A DNA stretch of 55,244 bases from Verrucomicrobiota bacterium. Lineage in GTDB: Bacteria > Verrucomicrobiota > Verrucomicrobiia > Limisphaerales > UBA9464. The stretch is from assembly GCA_016871615.1 (NCBI GenBank), contig VHCX01000020.1:1-55244 (forward strand), written 5' to 3'. Both the position numbers and the translations under genes were made by a program. This document shows, piece by piece, positions 38,531 to 46,736 of the stretch. The notes below the pieces were generated by a model. It saw only the letters and a list, made by a program, of their open reading frames with translations, was not told the DNA's origin and did not search any database. The stretch's first letter is position 1. The number at the start of each line of letters is the position of its first letter.

Positions 38531-41460
38531 TGGTAGTCGAGGGTGAGGGTGGATCGCCCGGCCGGCGGATTCAGCGGAATCAAAACCTCCCCAGAGGCTC
38601 CGCGCCGCACGCGGGCCGAAGCATCGCCCACCAGCCGCAGGCGCAACGAATCGACGGTGAACTCCCGACCGGAGACCTCGGTGACCTGCTGGCCTGCGGC
38701 GGCCCGGAACTCGAACGGACGACCCGCCGCCGGGGCCGTGAAGGTCATCGTCCGGCGGAAGAACGGCTTGCCCTGGGGATCCAGCCGGTCCTCGAAGGAA
38801 TCCTCCACCAGCACCTCTTCGTAGCGGTACCGGAAGGTCGGGCGGCGCTGGGCATCGAGATGATAGCCCAAGAACTGGTAACCGTGATCTTGCGGGAAGA
38901 GGTGGTTGGCCTTGCCCTTGCGGGGCCACGCGGCCTCGGGCGATTCGAGCCGGTGGAACGGAATGCCCCGCGGCAGCGGGATCTGGTCGGTGCCCCGGGG
39001 ATGGAAGTGCCCGGCATCGATGCTGACGAACGAGCCCTTCCAAAGCATCCGCAGGGCCATCTCGCCGGAGTCGAAGGCGAGGTGGATGCGCTCCGGATAC
39101 CCGACGGCGATCCCCCGGTAACCCACCGGGCTTTGGCCACGGCACACTTCGGTGACATCCCCCACGCGCAGCTCGCGCGTCTGGCGGGACAGCCCCAGGG
39201 GCTTCTTGGCCCGCTCGCCGTCGGCCAGATACACCCACAGCGCCTCGATTTGTCGGGCGGCGTCGCCCTCCAGCACGTCGGTCCGGGGCGAACGACCGTC
39301 GGGCCAATACGCCGGCATGATGACCGTGGGGTTGAACCGCGCGGGCTCCCGCAGGTAGAGGTGGAACCAGTTCTTCTGCAGCCGATGAGACACGGTCGCC
39401 AGGTCCACCGCGCCCATCTCGCCGGTCTTCTGGCCGTTGAAGAGGTGGCAGGCAATGCAACTGAAGCCCTCGCTGCCGACCAGTCCGTGCCCCACGCGCC
39501 GGAGCAGGGCCTCGTCGGTGGCGGCTGGAACGCGGGCCGCCTCCAACCGATCGACACGGGCGAACAAATCCACCAGGTGGCCGACCTGCGCCTCGCCATA
39601 CTGGGGCATGCTGGCGTCGAGATAGGGCCGCGGCCGTCGGCCTCGCAGCAGCACATCGCGCAACCCCTCCGACGTCAGCTTGGCCCCGACGTGGTCCAAA
39701 GTCGGCGGCAGGCGACCGGCGTCGCCGAGACCGGGTTCGGATCCGGTGAAGAGGCCCTTGCGCTCGGCGACCACCCCGCCCACCTCCGACCGTTCGTGGC
39801 AGGCGATGCAGTGGAAGGTCACCAGCGTTTTCTGGATCCGGCGCGACGGCTCGGTTTCGGGGTGGTTCGCGATCGTCAGCGCCCTTGTGATTTGCGCGCG
39901 CTGATCCGGGCTGAGGCCATACTGCGGCCACCTGCCCACCCCCTCGCTCAAGCACCCCCGCCCCGCCCGCAGACCGGCCCACGCGGGTGCCGCCGGCGAT
40001 CGGAGTTGCAGATCGTCGTGGCAGTGGGCGCAGCCCCGCATCGCGAACGCCTCGCGCCCTTGGGCCGCCAGCGCCGGATCCACCCGGAAGGGTTCGAGGG
40101 CGGCGATGGGCTCCGGCGACACCGACAGCATGGACTCCGGGAGTGGGCCGCGCGGGAACCCGGGCCCCTCCATTTCAAGAGAGAACCGGGGATCATGCCC
40201 CGTGTGGAAGTAGGTGAGCCGGATCGGCCGCCACCCGGAGTCCAGGTCGAGCTCGACCTCCCACGACTTCACCCCGCGCCCGTCGCTGGGTTCCTGCTGC
40301 GCCAGCGAATGGCCGTCCACGGTCAGGTCGCCCCCGTTCATCGTCAGGAAAAACCGGTACCGGCCGCGGGTCGCGACCTTCATCCGCCCCTCGTAGCAGA
40401 CCGCCGTGTGGTGCCCCACCTGCCCGAGGCTCTTCAGGGCGAAGTCACGGACATGGCCCGCACGCTCGGCCCGGACCTCCTCGCTGGCGAGGCCTTCCCA
40501 GACGTGCCCGCGGTAGAGGGTGTAGGCCAAGGCCCCGGGCACGCGGGTGCGCCGCAGCAGGTGATGGGCGATGCGTTCGGCATCCTGGGGGCTCAGGCGC
40601 AAGTCCGGCATCCGGCCCGACGGACGGCTCACGTGCGGTTGCTGGAGAAACTCCGACAGGCTTCGGAAACTGTACTTCGATTCGAGCGCCCCCAACCGCA
40701 CCGAACTCCGGGCCAGCGGCCCCGACTCGAGGCGCTTGGCAGTCCCAGCATTCCCAGTATCACCAGCAGTCCCAGCAGTCCCAGCAGTCCCAGCATCACC
40801 AGCACCACCAGCACCACCAGCACCACCAGCACCACCAGCATCACCAGCACCACCAGCATCACCAGCGTTCGGAACCTTCCCGGTGCTCCTCGGGTTCCTC
40901 TGGCCCCGCATCCCCTCCTCCGTCCCATTCGCTCCATCGCTCTCGAGGGATGATTCATGGCAGGCCACGCACCCTCGCGACCGGAACAACCGCCGACCAT
41001 GCTCCGCCGCCACCGCGTCCGGAGGCTCCAGCGAGAACCGGTTCTCGCGCAGCGACATCAGGAAGTGGGTGATCGCCCGGGCCGTCTGGCGACGTTCGTC
41101 CGGCGGCAGCATCCCCAGCACATCCGGCATGGTGCTGCCCGGGGAGGTCGCGTGCGGGTCGGCGATGAACCGCTCCAGGTGGGCCGGGTTCACCCGCGAA
41201 CCGACCGCCGCCAGCCGGGGCGCCTGTTTCGACTGAGCCTTCAGAGACCCCTCCGCCGCATGGCAGGCCACGCAGTTCAGTTCCTCGATCAGCACCCGCC
41301 CGCGGAGTTCCGCATCGATCGTAGCCGTGGCCAACCCCGGGATGATGGGCTGGGCCCAGACCCCGAGCACCATCCCCCACCCCACGAGCACGGCCGCCGC
41401 GCGTCCCCAGGCCAGGCGCCAAGCCACCTGGAACATTCTGGACGTCACCTGGGCTCGCAT
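38524..41460 (-). CDS. Secreted multi-heme cytochrome c with PA14-like domain
   Basis: A 978-residue exported protein, first gene of the operon. The signal peptide ends near VWAQP (about residue 37). Five CxxCH sites are seen: CVACH at 63 and 164, then CAHCH, CIACH and CIACH further on (about 475, 545, 665), each with cytochrome-like flanks (GRRLFRSRGCVACH). Between the second and third there is a Gly/Ala tract (about 199-240) and then a PA14-like module (LAYTLYRGHVWEGLA, VDGHSLAQQEPSDGRG, RPIRLTYFHTG), a possible carbohydrate-binding domain. The C-terminal third is a beta-rich region. The protein probably takes electrons from the coupled dehydrogenase-like protein while attached to glycan. 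Its promoter region contains a MITE-like element. Confidence 0.82.
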   Translation of the reverse strand: MRAQVTSRMFQVAWRLAWGRAAAVLVGWGMVLGVWAQPIIPGLATATIDAELRGRVLIEELNCVACHAAEGSLKAQSKQAPRLAAVGSRVNPAHLERFIADPHATSPGSTMPDVLGMLPPDERRQTARAITHFLMSLRENRFSLEPPDAVAAEHGRRLFRSRGCVACHESSLESDGANGTEEGMRGQRNPRSTGKVPNAGDAGGAGDAGGAGGAGGAGGAGDAGTAGTAGTAGDTGNAGTAKRLESGPLARSSVRLGALESKYSFRSLSEFLQQPHVSRPSGRMPDLRLSPQDAERIAHHLLRRTRVPGALAYTLYRGHVWEGLASEEVRAERAGHVRDFALKSLGQVGHHTAVCYEGRMKVATRGRYRFFLTMNGGDLTVDGHSLAQQEPSDGRGVKSWEVELDLDSGWRPIRLTYFHTGHDPRFSLEMEGPGFPRGPLPESMLSVSPEPIAALEPFRVDPALAAQGREAFAMRGCAHCHDDLQLRSPAAPAWAGLRAGRGCLSEGVGRWPQYGLSPDQRAQITRALTIANHPETEPSRRIQKTLVTFHCIACHERSEVGGVVAERKGLFTGSEPGLGDAGRLPPTLDHVGAKLTSEGLRDVLLRGRRPRPYLDASMPQYGEAQVGHLVDLFARVDRLEAARVPAATDEALLRRVGHGLVGSEGFSCIACHLFNGQKTGEMGAVDLATVSHRLQKNWFHLYLREPARFNPTVIMPAYWPDGRSPRTDVLEGDAARQIEALWVYLADGERAKKPLGLSRQTRELRVGDVTEVCRGQSPVGYRGIAVGYPERIHLAFDSGEMALRMLWKGSFVSIDAGHFHPRGTDQIPLPRGIPFHRLESPEAAWPRKGKANHLFPQDHGYQFLGYHLDAQRRPTFRYRYEEVLVEDSFEDRLDPQGKPFFRRTMTFTAPAAGRPFEFRAAAGQQVTEVSGREFTVDSLRLRLVGDASARVRRGASGEVLIPLNPPAGRSTLTLDYQW
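40741..40870 (-). repeat. 9-bp microsatellite inside the cytochrome gene
   Basis: About fourteen imperfect 9-base units (variants of CAGCACCAC, CAGCATCAC, CAGCAGTCC on the + strand) lie in tandem. In the gene frame they encode a collagen-like run of Ala-Gly-Gly, Ala-Gly-Asp and Ala-Gly-Thr units, so unit gain or loss stays in frame. The run forms a flexible linker between the second heme site and the PA14-like module. Confidence 0.9.
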
Positions 41461-41524
41461 GACCCAAAGTCAGGAAGAACCCCGACCGGAAGTCACCCGC
41501 AAATCACCGAAGGGGTCGCGAAGA

Positions 41525-41648
41525 GGTCGGTCCTCACTATTGACACAAGACCTTGCATTTGTTTCCGGGGTTGCCCCTGGATTCCGGGGCGGTCACTGGG
41601 GCTACGAACCGGTCGGCAGGGGCGTTGTGTCAATAGTGAGGACCGACC
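41525..41648. mobile_element. MITE-like element with perfect 24-bp terminal inverted repeats
   Basis: The 24 bases at 41525-41548 (beginning GGTCGGTCCTCACTATTGAC) recur as an exact reverse complement at 41625-41648, enclosing 76 bases with no coding capacity; total 124 bases. No clear target duplication is visible. It lies between the divergent starts of the cytochrome and beta-helix genes, so it may supply or interrupt promoter sequence. A half-copy with two mismatches in 23 bases is at 53191. Short elements of this shape are typical of non-autonomous repeats moved by a transposase in trans, which is not encoded here. Confidence 0.75.
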
Positions 41649-41703
41649 CCTTTTTGGAGGTCGAATGCCTGCCACCGACGGCGAGTCTGGAACCGCCAAA
41701 ATC

Positions 41704-44700
41704 ATGCACCCCGTGACTTCCCCAAGACCCCTGGCCGGGGTCGCCCTGCTGATCCTCTGGCTTGCCACCACGATGCGGGGCGACGACGCGGTGGTGATCT
41801 GGCACTCGCAGCCGGTGCGACCCGGCCAGAGCGTGCTGGTCTATGGCGATCGGCTGGTCGAGGCCCGCGTCGTCGGGGCCCGGCTGAAGGATGCCCCGGC
41901 GGGCCTGCCCGGGGCCGACCGCACAACCCGGCGCGAGGGAAAGAGCCTTCGCCCCCTGACCGTGCTCCAACCGCGGGAACGGGCCCTGAAGGCCATCCTC
42001 CCCGACGAGGCCCCCGGGGTGTACGCCCTCGAGGTCTCCGCCGGCGGGCGGACCCAGCGCGTGCTGGTCAATGCCCCGCAGGTGTGGTGGGCCCGCGGAG
42101 CCGGGCAACTCGACGCGGTGGCCGGCTCGGACCTGCGGGTGTTCGGGCTCGGCCTCGGCTGGCGCGGGGTCCACGAAGCCCTGGCCGGCGAGCCACCGCG
42201 CGGGACCCGGACCCGCATCGTGCTGATGGGCGCCCGGACGGTCGAGCTGGCCACGGCCGACGCGGACCTGTACTCGGCCCGGGCGCCGCGTCCCGGGGCC
42301 GGACGGTCGAGCTGGCCACGGCCGACGCGGACCTGTACTCGGCCCGGGCGCCGCTTCCCGGGGACCTTCCGCCCGGCGACTACGCGGTGTGGGTGCACAA
42401 TGGCTGCGGTGGGCCAGAGGCTTGGGGACGCTGCCCTGAACCGCTGCGCGTCCGCCAACCCGCCCCATGGCCCGAGCGCGTGCACAACGTGCTCCGGTTC
42501 GGGGCGCGGGGCGACGGGGTCGCCGACGACACCGACGCCGTCCAGGCCGCGCTCGACGCGGCGGGATCCTCCGGCGGGGGGATCGTCCTCTGCCCCGCCG
42601 GGCAGTACCGCTTCAACCGCCCGCTCCGGATGCCGCGACGGGTGCTCCTGCGGGGCGAGCACCGGGACAAGTCCCTGCTCTACTGGAGCAACCGGCACTT
42701 CGCGCGGCTCCGGGGAATCGTCCACGGCGAGGCGCAGTTCGGGCTGGAGGACCTCACGATCTGGTACGCCGGGGCCGAGCGGGGCATCGAGAACATGGCC
42801 GAGGTGGAGGGCAAGAGCCTCTACTCCACGGCGAACCGACCCGAGTGGTGGCAGGAGGGCGACATCGTCCTCCGGCGTCTGGTGATCCGCTGGAGCCCGT
42901 ACGCGGCGCGGCCGGGATGGGGACAGCTCTCCGACACCATCGAGCTGACCCGGCAACTCAACTTCGAATCGCTGGACGCCGCCGGGAAGGGCGTCGCGGT
43001 GTGGCTCTGCGGCCGGGACATCCGCGTCGAGGACTGCGACATCTACTCCGGCGGGTTCCCGCTGCTCCTGGCCTTCCACTCCGACGGGAGCCTGGTGCGC
43101 AACAACATCCTACGGACCGGACGCGGCGGCCTGGTCTGGGCCCAGCGGGGGCGCAAGGTGATCTGGGAGGGCAACCAGATGCTGGGCGCGGACAACCTCT
43201 CCCGGGCCGGATGGAGCACCAAGGCCCACCCCTACTACGACCAGGTGTATTTCCGGGGCAACACCGTGGCGTTCGCCCAGTCGGCCGACTACGAGATCGT
43301 CGGCTCGGACGGGGCCTCCCCCGTCTACTACGGCGGGGTGGAGGCGGGCCGGGAGCGGGCCGTCCGCCTGCGCAAACCGGTGCGGGCGTGGCCCTTCGAG
43401 CCCGAGGGACACCTGGCCTTCGTCTTGGCGGGCCGGGGCAAGGGGCAGGCCCGCACGGTGGTCCGGGGATCCTCCCAGGAGATCGAGGTGGATCGCCCCT
43501 GGGACGTGGCCCTCGACGAAAGCTCGCTGATCGGGATCAACCACAGCCTGCGCCAGTGGCTGATGGTCGGGAACCTCATCGCCGACGGGGATTCGATGCA
43601 GATGTACGGGCTGAACCACGAGGTGGTGTTCGCCGAAAACCGGCTCGAGCGCGTGGGAGGCAGCTCGGAGGCGGCCCTTCGATTCCTGGCCTTCCAGCAC
43701 ACCAGCGACGGGCCCGAGGCGGCCGAGCCGTCCTTCTTCTCGCAGATGCTGGGCAACCGCCTCGTGGCCCACCGCATGGATCTGCGCCGGTTCGAGTCCG
43801 GCACCGCCGCCATGGAACTGAGCGGGGGCGATGTCGATTCGCTGGGCCAGGCCGAGACCCCCTGCCTGATGAATGCCGCCGTGCTCCGGGGCAACCACAT
43901 CCAGGGCGGCAAGATCCTGGTCTCGGTGGGCTCGCAGCGCCCCTTCCGTGCCGAGGACCTGCTGATCGAGGACAACCGGATCGACGAGTCGCCGGTCGGG
44001 ATCGAGATCGGTGCGCGAACCGCCGGGGTGATGCTGCGCCGCAACACCCTGGCGGCCGTGGTGGAACCCTTGGCCGGTGAGGGCATCGCCGGGGCCTGGA
44101 TGGAGCCCGGCGCCAGGTCGCGCCACTGGCTTGGTTCGCTGGAGGGCGTGGTCCGCCGCCTGGACGCCGGGGCGTGGCCGGCCATCGTCGCCGACCTGCC
44201 CCGCGAACACCGTCCCGACCCGGGGACCGACCCGGACGCCCAGCGGGTGGCCCTGCAGCGGGCGGCGGCGGCGAAGGTCACGCGGACGCTCGCGCCGCCC
44301 CACCATCCGGACCTTGCCCGCGTGCTGTGGGGGGCGCGGGTCGAGGTACGCGCCGACCCCGCGATGGAGTCGCTGCTCGACTCGGGCTCCGGGGGCGAGG
44401 CGGCGCTGCGCGTGCAGGTGCACCCCGGCGGGCCCGACGTGCCGGACTGCCGGGTGGAGGTCGACTGGCCCCGCGGCTGGACGGCCCTCCCGGTCGACGG
44501 TCCCACCCTGGGCGACCGGGGCGCGGCCCTCCGGCTGCCCGTCCGCCTGCCGCCGGGCACCTTCGGATCGTTCAGCTTCCCGGCCCGCGTGACACTCCGG
44601 GTCGGCGACGCGCCGGTGTCCTGGCAGGAGACCGTGTCGGTGGGCAGCGGCTCGGTGGGCGATTGGCGCGTGCTGGGGCCGATGCCCGCCGACGTCCTGA

Positions 44701-45188
44701 CCCGGGCCGCGACGCGGCTCCAACCGACCCGTGCCGGGGCCTGGCGCCTCGACGAACCGGTCGACCTCGGCCCGGACGGTCCCTGGACCTGGCGATCCGT
44801 GGCGAGGACCCACCGACTCGACCCCTCGGGCCTCCCGGGCGGCATCGCGGCCACCCCGGACGGGATCGTGGGAGCCTTCATGCTCGCCTCCTTCGTGGCC
44901 GGTCAGGATCTCTGGGCGGAGCTGACCGCCGCCACCGGCGCCCCAGGCGGGGGCCTGGAGATCCAGGTGCATCTGGATGGCCGGGAACTGTGGGACCTGC
45001 GCCTTGGCCGCGAGACCTGGTCGCCGAAGCGCCTCCCCCTCAAGGTCTCCCAGGGACGACACTGGCTCCTGGTCACCGGCCGAGCCCGCCGAGCCGCCCC
45101 GGACATCTCCCTTTCCATCCGGGAACTCGGCGTGCCGACCGGAGGCCGCATCCACCCCGTGCCCGTGGGCCCCGCCCCACCGCCCTGA
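41704..45188 (+). pseudogene. Secreted beta-helix (pectate-lyase-like) protein, frame broken by 65-bp tandem duplication
   Basis: An exported right-handed beta-helix protein, about 1140 residues if restored. The first frame, from an ATG at 41704, encodes a signal peptide (LAGVALLILWLATTMRGDD) and an Ig-like N-terminal domain up to about 42300. The second frame carries the rest: VWVHNGCGGPEAWGR, then the pectate-lyase-3-type start RFGARGDGVADDTDAVQAAL, beta-helix coils to about 44100, and C-terminal sandwich domains ending at 45188. The frames are separated by two near-identical 65-base copies (42235-42299 and 42300-42364); deleting one restores a single frame. It shares architecture with the gene at 49452-52106. 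Substrate probably an acidic plant or algal polysaccharide (inferred). Confidence 0.8.
42235..42364 (+). repeat. 65-bp tandem duplication causing a frameshift
   Basis: Two copies beginning CGGACGGTCGAGCTGG, 65 bases each, differ at only two positions. Because 65 is not a multiple of three, the second copy shifts the frame. Both copies encode RTVELATADADLYSARAP in different frames. Confidence 0.95.
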
Positions 45189-45199
45189 AGCCCTCAAGG

Positions 45200-45530
45200 G
45201 CCACCGTGGCGCTTAGCCGCACCAGTGCGCCCTCCTTGACCTGCTGACGGATGCGGGCCAGATCGGTCTAGAAGAGGCCTTCCCGGCGCAGCAGCTCGCC
45301 AACGGGTTTGTCGGTGTGACGTGACCTCGCAAAACTGATCCAGAGGGAGTGAGAGTCTGGGCGACCAAGAAAGGGACCAGACCATGAAAGGAAAGCGACA
45401 CACGACAGAGGACAACGGGTTTGTCGGTGGACTGCGCCTCCGGATAAATCTGGAATTTCTTCTCGGCGCTGAGGAAGCGGCGTTTCTTCGGGCCCGATTC
45501 GGGCGTGCCGGATGGATGGTCGTTGGTCAT
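45200..45530 (-). pseudogene. IS3-type OrfA-like transposase remnant
   Basis: Leftward from the ATG at 45530 the frame reads MTNDHPSGTPESG then KKRRFLSAEKKFQIYPEAQ and STDKPV, then is interrupted at 45429. Beyond the interruption it resumes as GELLRREGLF, a stop (TAG), and TDLARIRQQVKEGALVRL. This matches the helix-turn-helix start of IS3/IS911-type OrfA proteins. The interruption is a 97-base insert flanked by a 16-base direct repeat. Two lesions make it non-functional. It lies directly after the broken beta-helix gene and marks the left edge of the mosaic region. Confidence 0.6.
45301..45429. mobile_element. 97-bp IS-end fragment inserted in the transposase remnant, with 16-bp direct repeat
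   Basis: AACGGGTTTGTCGGTG occurs at 45301-45316 and again at 45414-45429. Between them lies TGACGTGACCTCGCAAAACTG..., related to the ends of the MITE family at 46037, 48838 and 52288 (TGACAGGACCGCAAAAACTG), followed by ATGAAAGGAAAGCGACACAC, which reads MKGKRHTTED, the start of an IS3-type OrfA. It looks like the left end of an insertion sequence truncated after its first ten codons. A 16-bp flanking repeat is too long for an IS3 target duplication and suggests a repair event. Confidence 0.6.
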
Positions 45531-45560
45531 GTCGTGGGTGGGTGTTGTGGGTGGGTGTTG

Positions 45561-45892
45561 TGACCACAGCGCGGGTGTTGCGACCACGCAAATCACCGGC
45601 ACCACCGAGCGGACCAAGTTCACCGACGGCCAAGGGCGCAGCACAGGCTCGGCGACGACCTACGCCACCGGCTCGTTGGAGCGGACGACCTTCCGCGATG
45701 CGTCGGGTCACACCACGGGAACCGCGACCACCCATCCCACGGGTTCTGGGAGCGAAATGACCACGTTCACCGACGGCAAAGGGCGCAGCGCGGGTTCAGC
45801 AACCACCCAGACCAGCGGAAACACGGAGCGCACAACCCTTCGGGATGCGGCCCGGGCAGGACCACGGAGATCGCCACCAAAGGTCGCTGATC
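45561..45892 (+). pseudogene. Fragment of a Thr/Gly-rich tandem-repeat protein
   Basis: The + frame encodes four successive units of about 24 residues, each with the pattern ERTxFxDGxGRxTGSATT (TERTKFTDGQGRSTGSATT, LERTTFRDASGHTTGTATT, EMTTFTDGKGRSAGSATT, ERTTLRDA). The fourth unit shifts frame near 45855 and finishes as PGRTTEIATKGR and a stop. No start codon or signal peptide is present; the 5' side runs into a short duplicated GTGGGTGGGTGTTGT stretch next to the transposase remnant. It is the C-terminal remains of a repetitive, possibly surface, protein of unknown function. Confidence 0.6.
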
Positions 45893-46036
45893 GAACCGTG
45901 GCTGATAGGGTTAGGGATCGAACAGGTGCGCCTGACGTATAAACACGGAGCCGGACGAAGAAATACTCCGTGTGCTGACTAAACATCCTTGCACGTAACG
46001 GGGTGGCCACCGGAAGTTGATGGGGGATGAAGCCTC

Positions 46037-46131
46037 TGACAGGACCGCAAAAACTGCTCCAAGGGATGTGAGAGTCTCAGGCGCTGGTTGATGGTGGTTG
46101 GTTCGCTGCGGAAAGTCCACCCCCGGTGGAG
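46037..46131 (+). mobile_element. Truncated copy of the 115-bp MITE family
   Basis: Begins with the full terminal repeat TGACAGGACCGCAAAAACTG and follows the internal sequence of the copy at 48838 (GGGATGTGAGAGTCTCAGGCG onward) to about CCCGGTGGAG at 46131, then diverges, so the right terminal repeat is missing. The 40 bases after it include CCGGGGATGGACTTT, an inverted near-copy of the preceding AAAGTCCACCCCCGG, which could be a rearranged end. Same orientation as the 48838 copy. Confidence 0.75.
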
Positions 46132-46172
46132 GGAGGGCGGAGCCCGACCGGAGCCGGGGATGGACTTTGAGT

Positions 46173-46294
46173 CTTGGCGAAGGCCGCCGGGCTGAAGAGC
46201 GGCGGCAAGCTGCGCCTCCGCAACCGCAGCTACCTTGGCGAAGGCCGCCGGGCTGAAGAGCGGCGGCAAGCTGCGCCTCCGCAACCGCAGCTAC
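46173..46294 (+). repeat. Perfect 61-bp tandem duplication
   Basis: The 61 bases from 46173 to 46233 (starting CTTGGCGAAGGCCGCC) are repeated exactly from 46234 to 46294. The unit shifts the frame. It spans the 5' end of the H-X9-DG protein remnant. Confidence 0.97.
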
Positions 46295-46705
46295 GCGATG
46301 AACGCGTTTATGGGCCAGACCGATACCTCGTGGGTCGCCAACCACCGGACCGTCTTCTCCGTCGTGACCAAGCTCGGCGATCTCACTAGTCCCGGGCCAT
46401 CGTCGGTCTTCGTGCTGATCGATGAGCACGAGAACAGCATCAACGACTCGCATTTCTTCCCGTTCGACAACCTTCGGACGTTCAACAACAACCCTTGGCT
46501 GGATGCGCCCTCGGGCCGTCACGGCAATGCCGCAGGATTCAACTTCGCCGATGGCCACGGCGAGATTCACAAATGGCAGGGCAATGTCTCCGGCTTCAAG
46601 CGTAACGGCAGCGAAGTCGTCCCGAACAACATTTCCTGGCTGCCGAAAGCCGGCCGGGCGGACCACACTTGGTTCACCAACCACATCGCGCCTTATGCCC
46701 CTTAG
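46235..46705 (+). pseudogene. H-X9-DG prepilin-type protein, 5'-truncated
   Basis: The frame encodes 156 residues with the hallmark [21 protein letters not shown] (His, nine residues, Asp-Gly) of prepilin-processing-associated proteins very common in PVC bacteria. NRSYAMNAFMGQTD and [14 protein letters not shown] are also typical of their C-terminal half. The N-terminal part with the prepilin signal (FTLIELLVVIAIIAILA-type) is absent; the 5' side instead has a tandem duplication and a MITE remnant. The protein would lack its membrane anchor and cleavage site. Its stop lies 32 bases before a glycosidase gene; in PVC genomes such proteins often precede secreted hydrolases. Confidence 0.75.
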
Positions 46706-46736
46706 TCTGTTCCCCTCAAAAAGACCTGGTCTTGCC

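Noticed and set aside
40741-40870. CRISPR-like array
   Set aside because: Units are 9 bases in direct tandem with no spacers, and they encode an in-frame Gly/Ala linker.
42467-45197. Other long frames on both strands over the beta-helix gene
   Set aside because: Composition is Arg/Gly/Pro-rich without motifs; the two-frame beta-helix reading explains the region.
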